Positions 6,519 through 14,441 of a stretch of DNA of 31,881 bases are shown piece after piece. The notes under the pieces are model-generated. The model made no database searches and was not told where the DNA came from. It was given only the letters and a program-made list of their open reading frames with translations. The position numbers and the translations under genes were made by a program. Within the stretch, counting starts at the first letter, position 1. Each line of letters begins with the position of its first letter. Source of the stretch: SIG607 sp045614505 (GTDB lineage Bacteria; Bacillota; Clostridia; Oscillospirales; Acutalibacteraceae); assembly GCA_045614505.1 (NCBI GenBank), contig JAZLDA010000087.1, positions 1 through 31,881 on the forward strand, given 5' to 3'.

Positions 6519-8176
6519 TGGGTAGCACAAAAAACTATAATCCCGATAATTTATACGATGTGGTTGTGGTAGGCGGCGGTCCTGCAGGACTAACCGCCGC
6601 ACTCTATTTGGCCAGAGCAAAATATCGCGTATTAGTCCTCGAAAAAGAGCAGTTTGGCGGACAGATTACCATTACCAATGAAGTAGTCAATTATCCGGGG
6701 CATGGGAAGGTAAGCGGCAAGGCTCTTACTGAGACGATGCGTCGCCAGGCAGAAGTCTTTGGAGCCGAGTTTATGTTGGTAGAGGCAACCGGATTGAATA
6801 TTGAAGGCGATGTGAAAGTCGTTCATACAAATCGCGGCGATTATTATTGTTTAGGTGTTTTAATTGCAACCGGTGCGCATCCGAGGATGATCGGTTTTAA
6901 GGGAGAAGAAGAGCACAAGGGACGCGGTGTGGCGTACTGTGCTACCTGCGACGGAGAATTTTTTACCGGTAAAGAGATCTTTGTTATTGGCGGCGGATAT
7001 GCCGCAGCTGAAGAAAGCGTATTTCTGACGAAATTTGCCCGTCATGTAACGATTCTCATTAGAGACGAGGATTTTACCTGTGCTGCAGCGGTGGCAGATC
7101 CGGCTAAAAAACACGATAAAATCACAATCTTGAACAACACGGTTGCGGAAGAAGTTGCAGGCGAAAACGGGCTCGATTATATTCGCTATAAAAACACAAA
7201 AACCGGTGAGGTTACAGAATATCGTGCATATGACGGAGACACTTTCGGCGTATTTGTGTTTGCCGGATATTCTCCCGATACTGCGCTTATTAAAGGCATT
7301 GTCGAGCTGAATGAGCAAGGATATGTTATTACCGACTCGGCGCAAAAAACCAGTAGGGATGGACTTTATGCCGCAGGTGACGTGTGCATTAAACCGCTTA
7401 GACAGGTCGTCACGGCAACCGGAGACGGCGCTTTGGCGGCTACTGAGCTTGAAAAATATATTGCAGCCATACAGAGAAAAACAGGCTTGCGTCCAAAATC
7501 GCCAGTTGCCAAAGAGCCGGATGAATCCACTATAAGCGAAAGCTCACACACAACAGGTGATTCAGGCGACACCTTTACGGCTGAGATGAAAGAGCAATTA
7601 GACGGCGTGTTCAGTAAAATGGAACGCCATTTAATTCTTAAACTGTTCCTTGATAACCGTCCTATTTCTAACGAGTTAGAAAACTTTATAACAAAACTTG
7701 CAGAACTATCGGACAAGCTCACGGTGACGGTAGCCGATAGTGATGATACGAGCAAACAGGCGCCATGTGTTCGGGTTTATCTTGAAAGCGGTGAGGACAC
7801 GGGTATTGCATTTCACGGTGTACCGGGAGGACACGAGTTCACGTCCTTCATTCTCGGTCTTTACAACGCTTCCGGTCCGGGGCAAAATATTGACAATCAG
7901 ACATACCAAGAAATTAAAGATATTAAGAATTCAGTGGATATGAAGGTATTGGTATCATTATCCTGTACTATGTGTCCCGATCTGGTCGTTGCCTGTCAAC
8001 GAATTGCTACGGAAAACCCGAATATTCGTGCCGAAGCATACGATCTTCAACATTTTGAGGAACTCAAGAACAAATACAATGTGATGAGTGTACCTTGCCT
8101 CGTTATTAACGATGATAAGGTGTCATTCGGTAAGAAAAATATAAATCAAATCTTAGATCTGATTGGTAATATTTAA
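6518..8176 (+). CDS. AhpF-like NAD(P)H:peroxiredoxin reductase with reversed domain order
   Basis: A 552-residue flavoprotein. A thioredoxin-reductase module comes first (FAD GGGPAG at 19-24, redox pair CATC at 141-144, NAD(P)H loop GGGYAAAEE at 158-166, GDV near 288). A loose acidic/Ser-rich linker covers about 325-355. A tandem thioredoxin-fold module with a CTMC pair (483-486) and a cis-Pro-like SVPCLV follows. Classical AhpF has the thioredoxin-fold module first. This order matches the known putative AhpF-homologue family encoded beside a lone ahpC. The start at 6518 is preferred because an upstream in-frame ATG (6449) lies deep inside ahpC. It ends the dfx-ahpC operon. Confidence 0.92.
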   Translation: MGSTKNYNPDNLYDVVVVGGGPAGLTAALYLARAKYRVLVLEKEQFGGQITITNEVVNYPGHGKVSGKALTETMRRQAEVFGAEFMLVEATGLNIEGDVKVVHTNRGDYYCLGVLIATGAHPRMIGFKGEEEHKGRGVAYCATCDGEFFTGKEIFVIGGGYAAAEESVFLTKFARHVTILIRDEDFTCAAAVADPAKKHDKITILNNTVAEEVAGENGLDYIRYKNTKTGEVTEYRAYDGDTFGVFVFAGYSPDTALIKGIVELNEQGYVITDSAQKTSRDGLYAAGDVCIKPLRQVVTATGDGALAATELEKYIAAIQRKTGLRPKSPVAKEPDESTISESSHTTGDSGDTFTAEMKEQLDGVFSKMERHLILKLFLDNRPISNELENFITKLAELSDKLTVTVADSDDTSKQAPCVRVYLESGEDTGIAFHGVPGGHEFTSFILGLYNASGPGQNIDNQTYQEIKDIKNSVDMKVLVSLSCTMCPDLVVACQRIATENPNIRAEAYDLQHFEELKNKYNVMSVPCLVINDDKVSFGKKNINQILDLIGNI

Positions 8177-8215
8177 AAAATTTGCAGCGGTAAGGATTTT
8201 GTTCCTTACCGCTGC
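8174..8215 (-). terminator. Strong hairpin, probably the terminator of the nad operon
   Basis: GCAGCGGTAAGGA (8184-8196) and TCCTTACCGCTGC (8203-8215) form a perfect 13-bp stem with loop TTTTGT. A T-rich tract follows only in the minus-strand sense (8174-8183), so it most likely ends the minus-strand nadABC-niaR transcript, whose last stop is at 8375. It begins just after the AhpF-like stop and may also slow plus-strand polymerase. Confidence 0.65.
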
Positions 8216-8374
8216 GCGCATTAAGCCGATTGCAATTCGTTTAGTTTTATTTCGCTTTAATAACTTCAGCTTTTACTTTGTTTTAACTCTTTTGTATATG
8301 TCAGCAAATTGTCCGGATCAATATACTGAGTTATTACTTGTTGACGATGGTTAGCTCTTTATAACACTACAAGA

Positions 8375-8887
8375 TTAAATTTCCGGTGCAATATATCCTC
8401 TTGCTTGCAAAACTGTGCCGATTTTATCCAGTATTTCTTCTGAATCAGCACGAATTGTGTGGTAGTGGTAACCGCCTGTGATATTCATTAGCTCGGAGGA
8501 TTTGCCGGTTCTGACACCTTCAATAAACTGTTTTACGTGAAGTTTTGAAAAAATATTCAGGTTTGCGACAACCTTGCCGTATACCTTGTGCCAGACGAAA
8601 ACATCCACTACCATGCCGCCCAAGTCAACAATTAAGTTGAGCTCATCCTCGGTTTGCTCGGTGGTGTGGTGCAACTTGAACACACGCTCTTTCAGAGGCG
8701 TTTTATGGATTATATATCCGTTATGTGTTGCAAGGATTTCATAACCTGAGCCTTTAAGCACTGAGATATCGCTTACAATAATTTGTCTTGAGACGCCGAA
8801 TATACTTGATAGTTCGCTGCCGGATATTGCTTTTCCTTCAGATAAAAGCAGATTGATGATTTCCTTTCTCCTCTCAATTGCTCTCAT
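8375..8887 (-). CDS. niaR: NiaR-type repressor of NAD synthesis (HTH plus 3H domain)
   Basis: A 170-residue regulator. Residues 1-60 form an HTH_11 winged helix (SGSELSSIFGVSRQIIVSDI). Residues about 70-165 form the 3H domain, with its conserved histidines in LHHTTEQ, VWHKVYG and YHYHTIR, which bind a metal and nicotinic acid in this family. NiaR (YrxA) represses NAD synthesis and niacin uptake genes when niacin is plentiful. It is the last gene of the nadABC operon, so it is probably autoregulated through the operator at 11965-11984. Its ribosome site (AAAGGAG) overlaps the nadC stop. No niacin transporter is seen in the window. Confidence 0.93.
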   Translation of the reverse strand: MRAIERRKEIINLLLSEGKAISGSELSSIFGVSRQIIVSDISVLKGSGYEILATHNGYIIHKTPLKERVFKLHHTTEQTEDELNLIVDLGGMVVDVFVWHKVYGKVVANLNIFSKLHVKQFIEGVRTGKSSELMNITGGYHYHTIRADSEEILDKIGTVLQARGYIAPEI

Positions 8888-8899
8888 AAAATATCTCCT

Positions 8900-9751
8900 T
8901 TATATGGCATGAAGATTTTTAAGGGATAAATCCAAAATAGGGGAAGAGTGTGTAAGTGCGCCACTGGATATATAGTCTACGCCGATATCGATAAGTTTAG
9001 CAACATTTTCTTTTGTTACATTGCCGCTGCACTCGGTTTCGGCTCTTCCTGCGATAAGTCTTACTGCTTCCTTCATATCCTCAACGCTCATATTGTCGAG
9101 CATAATAATATCAGCGCCTGCTTCAAGTGCGTCTGTCAACATATCAAGATTTTCTACCTCGACTTCAATCTTGCGGACAAATGGAGCATATTCCTTTGCC
9201 ATTTTTACGGCTTCCTTAACGCCGCCTGCAGCACCAATGTGATTATCTTTCAAAAGAATTCCGTCACTGAGGTTATAACGGTGATTTGAGCCGCCGCCAA
9301 CCTTAACTGCATACTTTTCAAAGATACGCATATTAGGTGTGGTTTTACGGGTATCAAGAAGCGTGGTTTTACTTCCTTTCAGCATATCGGCAATAGTGCG
9401 TGTATAGGTGGCAATACCGCTCATACGCTGTAAAAAGTTCAGAGCAGTACGCTCACCGGAAAGCAGAACACGGATATCTCCTCTGATAATGCCGAGCTCC
9501 TGTCCGTATTTCACGGTGTCGCCGTCACGGCAGGTGAAGGTGACTTCAGTATTTTTATCAAGAAGAGTGAAAACCCTTTTGAATACGTCAAGACCTGCAA
9601 TGACACCGTCCTCTTTACAAATAAGCTCAACCTCGCCTAATTTGAATTCGGGCATAACTGAATTTGTTGAAATGTCTTCGCTTGTTATATCCTCTTTGAG
9701 GGCGCTTAAAATCAGATCGTCTGCATTAACCTTCATAGTAATGTTATTCAT
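8900..9751 (-). CDS. nadC: Quinolinate phosphoribosyltransferase (decarboxylating)
   Basis: A 283-residue NadC making nicotinate mononucleotide from quinolinate and PRPP, the third step of de novo NAD synthesis. Landmarks are ERTALNFLQRMSGIAT, the DTRKTTP loop, KVGGGSNHRYNLSDG, LLKDNHI, the acidic EVEVENLD and IMLDNM strands, and SSGALTHS. ATG 9751 is chosen because AAGGAG lies 10 nt upstream. A TTG 21 bases earlier has no ribosome site. The start overlaps the end of nadB by 8 bases, typical of tight coupling in nadABC operons. Confidence 0.96.
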   Translation of the reverse strand: MNNITMKVNADDLILSALKEDITSEDISTNSVMPEFKLGEVELICKEDGVIAGLDVFKRVFTLLDKNTEVTFTCRDGDTVKYGQELGIIRGDIRVLLSGERTALNFLQRMSGIATYTRTIADMLKGSKTTLLDTRKTTPNMRIFEKYAVKVGGGSNHRYNLSDGILLKDNHIGAAGGVKEAVKMAKEYAPFVRKIEVEVENLDMLTDALEAGADIIMLDNMSVEDMKEAVRLIAGRAETECSGNVTKENVAKLIDIGVDYISSGALTHSSPILDLSLKNLHAI

Positions 9752-11018
9752 GGCTTTTTTTCTCCTTTTCAATTGCTGCTAATACAACATTTTTATATTT
9801 TTCTTGGTAGCCGTCATATTTTGACGGAGTAATATTTGTTTCATTGTGCTGGCTTATTGTCTCATAATGCTCTAGAATATTCTTTGCGGCACGGCCTGCA
9901 AAAACAAGGCTTTCGAGCAGTGAATTGCTTGCTAGTCGATTTTTGCCGTGAACACCGTTGCAGGCTGTTTCACCTACAGCATATAATCGCTCCATAGATG
10001 TTTTGCTGTAACGGTCGACGTCAATTCCACCCATAAAATAGTGCTGTGAGGGAACAACGGGTATTGGTTCTTTTGTAACGTCATAGCCTTCCTCTAGACA
10101 GTGATTATAAATGTTTGGGAAATGCGTTTTGATTTTCTCTTCAGGAATAGGCTCAAAAGACAACCAAACGTTTTCACTGCCTTCCTTTTTCATCTCATCA
10201 AATATAGCGGATGCGACAAAATCTCTTGGTAAAAGCTCGTTGACAAAGCGTTCTCCCTTACTGTTAAGAAGCACAGCTCCTTCTCCGCGTACTGATTCTG
10301 AAATAAGAAATTTTCTGCCTGACTTTTGTGTAAAAAAAGTGGTGGGGTGGATTTGTATGTAATCAATATTTTTGAGTTTTATGCCGTATTTAAGAGCGAG
10401 GGCAAGGGAATCACCGGTTAAATGGCGATAGTTTGTTGAATGTTTATATAGCCCGCCGATACCACCTGTCGCAAGCACTGTGTAATCGGCATTTATGCTC
10501 ATAAATTCACCGTCAATATTCTGTCCGATAATACCGTTGCAGACGTTGTTTTGGCAAATTAAATCCACCATTGCAAAATTCTCAAGAAGGGTAATGTTAT
10601 TTCTCTGTAATACAGCCTCAAGCAGGTGTGAGGTTATTTCTTTTCCCGTTTCGTCTTGGTGGAAGAGGATTCTTGGTTTTGAGTGAGCGCCCTCACGCGT
10701 ATATGCAAAATCCGAACCGTTTCTCTCAAACTGCACACCAAAGGATACAAGGTCATTTATGACTTCTCTGGATGAGTGTATCATAATATCTACAGAGTCG
10801 GCGTTATTTTCATAATGGCCCGCCTTCATTGTATCCGTAAAAAATGAATGATAATCCTCCTCGTTACGGAGAACACAAATGCCGCCCTGCGCGAGGAATG
10901 AGTCACTCTTTTCTGCTTCACTTTTTGTAACAACGGTTATCTTTTTATCCTCGGGTAAATTGAGAGCACAGTACAGTCCTGCAACTCCGCAACCCACAAT
11001 TAAAATATCTGTTTTCAT
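9744..11018 (-). CDS. nadB: L-aspartate oxidase
   Basis: A 424-residue FAD enzyme oxidising L-aspartate to iminoaspartate. In an anaerobe it would use fumarate or another acceptor instead of O2. It shows the FAD fold GCGVAGLYCAL, SFLAQGGICVL, HPTTF, SESVRGEGAVLL, and the C-terminal GVHGKNRLASNSLLESLVFA signature. It is shorter than the enterobacterial enzyme (about 540) and lacks most of the C-terminal helical domain, which is common in Clostridia. It lies 2 bases after nadA and overlaps nadC. Fumarate reductase/succinate dehydrogenase flavoproteins are the nearest alternative, but the operon settles the call. Confidence 0.95.
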   Translation of the reverse strand: MKTDILIVGCGVAGLYCALNLPEDKKITVVTKSEAEKSDSFLAQGGICVLRNEEDYHSFFTDTMKAGHYENNADSVDIMIHSSREVINDLVSFGVQFERNGSDFAYTREGAHSKPRILFHQDETGKEITSHLLEAVLQRNNITLLENFAMVDLICQNNVCNGIIGQNIDGEFMSINADYTVLATGGIGGLYKHSTNYRHLTGDSLALALKYGIKLKNIDYIQIHPTTFFTQKSGRKFLISESVRGEGAVLLNSKGERFVNELLPRDFVASAIFDEMKKEGSENVWLSFEPIPEEKIKTHFPNIYNHCLEEGYDVTKEPIPVVPSQHYFMGGIDVDRYSKTSMERLYAVGETACNGVHGKNRLASNSLLESLVFAGRAAKNILEHYETISQHNETNITPSKYDGYQEKYKNVVLAAIEKEKKSHE

Positions 11019-11020
11019 TT

Positions 11021-11920
11021 TTATTTTGCAAGCTCCAGCATTTTGTCAAGGGGAATAAGCGCTTTTTGTCTAAGTTCATCGCTGACTTCAACAGCACAGT
11101 CTTCGCTTTCCAGAGCGCTGAGTATCTTATGAAGTGTGTTGAGCTTCATATCAGCGCAGCAGGGGTGAGGGTCCGGGAAGTAGAAACGCTTATCAGGGTT
11201 ATCGGTAATCAGTTTATATTCCACACCGTATTCGGTGCTTACAATAAATTCTTCGAGATCGCTGTTTTTGACGTAATCAATAATTTCTGCCGTGCTGCCG
11301 ATATAATCGGATAATTCTATAATTTCGGCTTCGCATTCGGGATGGGTAAGCACATGCGCCCCGGGGTGCTGTGTTTTTTCTTCCTCAATCTGCTTAGCAG
11401 TAATTTCGGCGTGTATGGGGCAGCAACCGTTGTTTAAAATTATATTCTTTTCGGGAACCTGCTGTGCAACATATCTGCCGAGATTTCGGTCTGGAATAAA
11501 GAATATGTTTTTATTAGGCAGTGATTTTACAATCTTTACAGCGTTGGACGAGGTAACACATACGTCGCTTTTACTCTTTAACTCGGCTGTTGAGTTTATG
11601 TAGCAAACTACTGCAAGGTCATTGTATTTTTCCCGTAATTCTTCAATAGCACCTTCTTTGACCATATGCGCCATGGGACAGTCTGCCGATAAATCGGGCA
11701 TAAGCACCTTTTTGTTGGGATTTAGTATCTTAGCGCTTTCTCCCATAAAGGAAACGCCGCAAAAAACAATTATATCTGCGGTGCATTGTTTGGCAACCTT
11801 TGCAAGATAAAAGGAATCACCTACATAGTCAGCAATTTCCTGTACATCTGCAGGAGCATAATAATGAGCGAGAATAATCGCATTCTTCTCCTCTTTGAGT
11901 TCTTTGATTTGTTTTTTCAT
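11021..11920 (-). CDS. nadA: Quinolinate synthase A (4Fe-4S)
   Basis: A 299-residue NadA condensing iminoaspartate with dihydroxyacetone phosphate to quinolinate. It shows the N-terminal AHYYAPADVQEIADYVGDS and three cluster-ligand cysteine positions: Cys81, Cys166 (or 167) and Cys254 (or 255). This is the spacing of the three-ligand 4Fe-4S cluster in short-type NadA. The cluster is oxygen-sensitive, fitting an anaerobe. It is the first gene of the operon, about 35 bases downstream of a consensus promoter with a candidate NiaR operator, so it should be made when niacin is scarce. Confidence 0.97.
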   Translation of the reverse strand: MKKQIKELKEEKNAIILAHYYAPADVQEIADYVGDSFYLAKVAKQCTADIIVFCGVSFMGESAKILNPNKKVLMPDLSADCPMAHMVKEGAIEELREKYNDLAVVCYINSTAELKSKSDVCVTSSNAVKIVKSLPNKNIFFIPDRNLGRYVAQQVPEKNIILNNGCCPIHAEITAKQIEEEKTQHPGAHVLTHPECEAEIIELSDYIGSTAEIIDYVKNSDLEEFIVSTEYGVEYKLITDNPDKRFYFPDPHPCCADMKLNTLHKILSALESEDCAVEVSDELRQKALIPLDKMLELAK

Positions 11921-11958
11921 TGGTAACCTACCTTTAGATAACTAAAAATATCTTGACA

Positions 11959-11987
11959 ATTATAACAGATGACTTTACATCTGTCAA
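11959..11987 (-). promoter_or_regulatory. nadABC-niaR promoter with candidate NiaR operator in the spacer
   Basis: Read on the minus strand, a perfect TTGACA (11982-11987) and a perfect TATAAT (11959-11964) are 17 bases apart. The spacer is nearly filled by an inverted repeat, ACAGATG/CATCTGT (11965-11971 and 11978-11984) with 6 bases between the arms. A repressor bound there would block RNA polymerase directly. The last gene of the operon encodes NiaR, whose known operators contain ACAG-TGT-type symmetric arms, so the assignment to NiaR is a confident inference. Confidence 0.85.
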
Positions 11988-12037
11988 CTTATCTGTAAAC
12001 TTTTGGTGCTTTGATACGAATATTAACAGTTCTCAAA

Positions 12038-12066
12038 TTGACAATGTGTAGATTTTGCTGTATCAT
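12038..12066 (+). promoter_or_regulatory. Promoter of trmB and the radical SAM gene
   Basis: TTGACA (12038-12043) and TATCAT (12061-12066) are separated by 17 bases. The start of trmB follows 30 bases after the -10. It is divergent from and separate from the nad promoter. Confidence 0.7.
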
Positions 12067-12096
12067 TGATATATAAAATATTTTGAGGTAAAAATT

Positions 12097-12762
12097 ATGA
12101 GAATGAGAAAAAAGAAAAATCTTGAAGATAAGCTGGCCGCTTGTTCTAATCTGTTAATTAAAATTTCTGATGACAGAGATTATCGTCATGCCACCGACAA
12201 TCCCGAATATATAGATTTTGAAGATTTGTTTGGAAATACAAATCCCGTTCATCTTGAAATCGGTTGCGGTAAAGGGCAGTTTGTTTATGAGATAGCAAAA
12301 CGCAATCCCCACATTAATTTTCTTGCGGTTGAAAAAAGCTCTAATGTTATAGTAACTGCTTGTGAAAAATGTGAGATTTTGCCCAATGTCCGCTTTCTTA
12401 AATGCGGTGCAGAGTATCTTCCAAAATATTTAAAGCCCCAAAGCATTGACATAATTTATCTTAATTTTTCCTGTCCGTTCCCAAAAAAAGCTTATGCTTT
12501 CCACCGCCTTACTGCACCTCACTTTCTTGCAATTTATGCGAGAATTATGAGTGACGGCGCAGAAATTCATCAGAAGACCGATAACAAAGGCTTTTTTGAA
12601 TTCTCGCTTGAGGCGCTTATCGATTACGGATTTACCCTTAAAAATATTTCCCTCGATTTGCACAACAGCGATTTTGAGGGCAATATAGTCACTGAATACG
12701 AGGCGCGTTTTTCTTCTCTCGGTTTTCCTATTTACCGCCTTGAGGCATATTTGAAAAAATGA
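12097..12762 (+). CDS. trmB: tRNA (guanine-N7)-methyltransferase TrmB, atypical signature motif
   Basis: A 221-residue SAM-dependent enzyme. It has motif I LEIGCGKGQFVYEIA (about 52-66), the acidic AVEKS strand and the C-terminal TEYEARF, both typical of TrmB, which makes m7G46 in tRNA. The family signature, usually NFSDPWPKxRHxKRRL, reads NFSCPFPKKAYAFHRL here. The Asp considered important for catalysis is Cys, Trp is Phe, and most of the basic residues are gone. The fold and context still indicate TrmB, but activity or target may differ. The 3-prime end overlaps the next gene by 4 bases (ATGA). Confidence 0.85.
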   Translation: MRMRKKKNLEDKLAACSNLLIKISDDRDYRHATDNPEYIDFEDLFGNTNPVHLEIGCGKGQFVYEIAKRNPHINFLAVEKSSNVIVTACEKCEILPNVRFLKCGAEYLPKYLKPQSIDIIYLNFSCPFPKKAYAFHRLTAPHFLAIYARIMSDGAEIHQKTDNKGFFEFSLEALIDYGFTLKNISLDLHNSDFEGNIVTEYEARFSSLGFPIYRLEAYLKK

Positions 12763-14420
12763 AAACGGTAATTGTTGCACTGAATTCTCAGTATATTCAT
12801 TCTTCGTTGGCACCTTGGTATTTACTGAGTTCTGTTAAAGAGTGCTGCCCTCCGGAAATCAAAGCAAAGGTTATTGATGGCACTGTTAACGAGGATATTG
12901 AGGCAGTTTATAAAAGAATAAAAAAAGAAAAAGCTGATGTCATTGCTTTTTCCTGTTATATATGGAATATTTCTTTTGTATTAGAACTTGTGAAAATGAT
13001 TTCACAAGAGGGTGTAAAAATCGTCCTGGGTGGCCCTGAGGTGTCCTACTGCGCCGAAGAGATTCTGAAAAATAATCCTAAGGTAAATTATGTGATTTCG
13101 GGAGAGGGTGAATATCCTTTCAGTCTGCTGCTTAGTACGCTTTACTGTAAGGGGATTTTATCAAAGATTCCGGGGCTTTCCTATAGGCTGAAGGGAAAAG
13201 TGAAGAAAGGCGAGCCTTATGTCACCGACGCTGTGCCGATAAATCCTTATACAAAGGAATATATTAAAGCTCTCGGCGGTAGAATCGCTTACATAGAAAC
13301 CAGCCGCGGCTGTCCTTTTTCCTGCGCTTTTTGTCTTTCGGGCAGGTGTGGAGGAGTGCGGTTTTTTCCTTTAGAGCGGGCAAAGGCTGATATTATTACT
13401 CTTGCTAATTCAGGCAGTAAAATAATAAAGTTTGTTGACCGTACCTTTAATGCTGACCGTAAACGAGCCTATGAAATATTCTCTTTTATTATTAATAGCT
13501 ACGGCAAAGGAATTCCCAAGGGAGTATGCTTCCATTTTGAAATAGCAGGTGATTTGCTTAAAGCAGAGGATTTTGAACTTTTGAAAACTGCACCTAAGGG
13601 AGCTATCCAGTTTGAAATCGGTATGCAAAGCTTTAACTCCGAAACCCTAGCTACCATTAATAGAAAAACAAATGTAAAGCTACTAAAGGATAATATTAAA
13701 AAACTGGTTGCACTTGGCAATATACATATACACATTGACTTAATTGCAGGTCTGCCCAAAGAAGATTTTAAATCCTTTAGAGATAGCTTTAATACAGCCT
13801 TTTCTCTTAAATCCGATATGCTGCAGGTGGGCTTTTTAAAACTGCTTCACGGTGCCGATATGAGGGAGAAAAAAGAAGAATATCCTTGCGAATTTTCCGT
13901 ACTACCGCCCTATGAGGTTACATCTACACCGTGGCTGACTGATATGCAAATAAAAATGCTTCACTCTTGCGAAAATGCCCTTGAGCGCTTTTGTAACAGC
14001 GGCAGATTTAAAATGACCAATGAATATATTTTCGGTGTACAAAAAAGAAACCCCTTTGATACTCTTATTCAACTTGGTATGTTCACCGGAAGCGATTCCT
14101 GCTCACTTAGTGAATATGTTGACAGAATTCATTGGTTTTTCGGGCAGGGAAGTAACCCTGATATTTTGCGTGATGCACTTCTTTGTGACATAGCAACCTC
14201 TGTTAAAAGCACAACGCTTCCGAGAAGCCTTATAAGGGAGGATAAACGACTCCGTAAATTCCGAAATTTACTTGAAAGCAATGAAACCACTCGCCGTAAA
14301 AAAGGCGTGCTGAGAAGTACATTCCTTCTTTACAGCCAAAACTGCGGCGCTTACGTGGATTATGATGAAAAGGTAAATGGGAAGTATTTTCTTCATAAAA
14401 TTAATTTTGATATAAATTAA
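12759..14420 (+). CDS. B12-binding radical SAM protein, DUF4080 type
   Basis: A 553-residue protein. Residues 1-140 form a cobalamin-binding-like Rossmann domain (QYIHSSLAPWYL, ADVIAFSCYIWN, VLGGPEVSYCAEEIL, GEGEYPF). The radical SAM domain has the 4Fe-4S site Cys185-x3-Cys189-x2-Cys192 (RGCPFSCAFCLSG) and later EIGMQSFN and HIDLIAGLP. The C-terminal part matches the DUF4080 class found with such proteins in Clostridia and Bacteroidetes. The substrate of this class is not known to me; B12-radical SAM enzymes are often methyltransferases or ring-forming enzymes. It is coupled to trmB by an ATGA overlap, which may point to RNA modification, but that is only context. Confidence 0.88.
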   Translation: MKTVIVALNSQYIHSSLAPWYLLSSVKECCPPEIKAKVIDGTVNEDIEAVYKRIKKEKADVIAFSCYIWNISFVLELVKMISQEGVKIVLGGPEVSYCAEEILKNNPKVNYVISGEGEYPFSLLLSTLYCKGILSKIPGLSYRLKGKVKKGEPYVTDAVPINPYTKEYIKALGGRIAYIETSRGCPFSCAFCLSGRCGGVRFFPLERAKADIITLANSGSKIIKFVDRTFNADRKRAYEIFSFIINSYGKGIPKGVCFHFEIAGDLLKAEDFELLKTAPKGAIQFEIGMQSFNSETLATINRKTNVKLLKDNIKKLVALGNIHIHIDLIAGLPKEDFKSFRDSFNTAFSLKSDMLQVGFLKLLHGADMREKKEEYPCEFSVLPPYEVTSTPWLTDMQIKMLHSCENALERFCNSGRFKMTNEYIFGVQKRNPFDTLIQLGMFTGSDSCSLSEYVDRIHWFFGQGSNPDILRDALLCDIATSVKSTTLPRSLIREDKRLRKFRNLLESNETTRRKKGVLRSTFLLYSQNCGAYVDYDEKVNGKYFLHKINFDIN

Positions 14421-14441
14421 ACCGGCAATTATTTGCCGGTT
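14420..14441. terminator. Shared bidirectional terminator between convergent genes
   Basis: AACCGGCAA (14420-14428) pairs with TTGCCGGTT (14433-14441) around TTAT. The plus strand continues with TTTCTTT and the minus strand with TTTAATTTAT. The last codons and stop of the minus-strand methyltransferase (TAA at 14429-14431) lie inside the hairpin. Confidence 0.8.

Noticed and set aside
8163..8354. Small plus-strand frame after the AhpF-like gene
   Set aside because: It runs through the 13-bp hairpin, has no ribosome site and is hydrophobic by AT-richness.
8283..8360. Minus-strand stretch reading like protein (QYIDPDNLLTYTKELKQ)
   Set aside because: About 27 codons between stops, with no start or ribosome site. 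It may be a gene remnant, but it is too short to support.
9752..9772. TTG start extending NadC by 7 residues
   Set aside because: The AAGGAG ribosome site would then be inside the coding sequence; ATG 9751 is correctly spaced from it.
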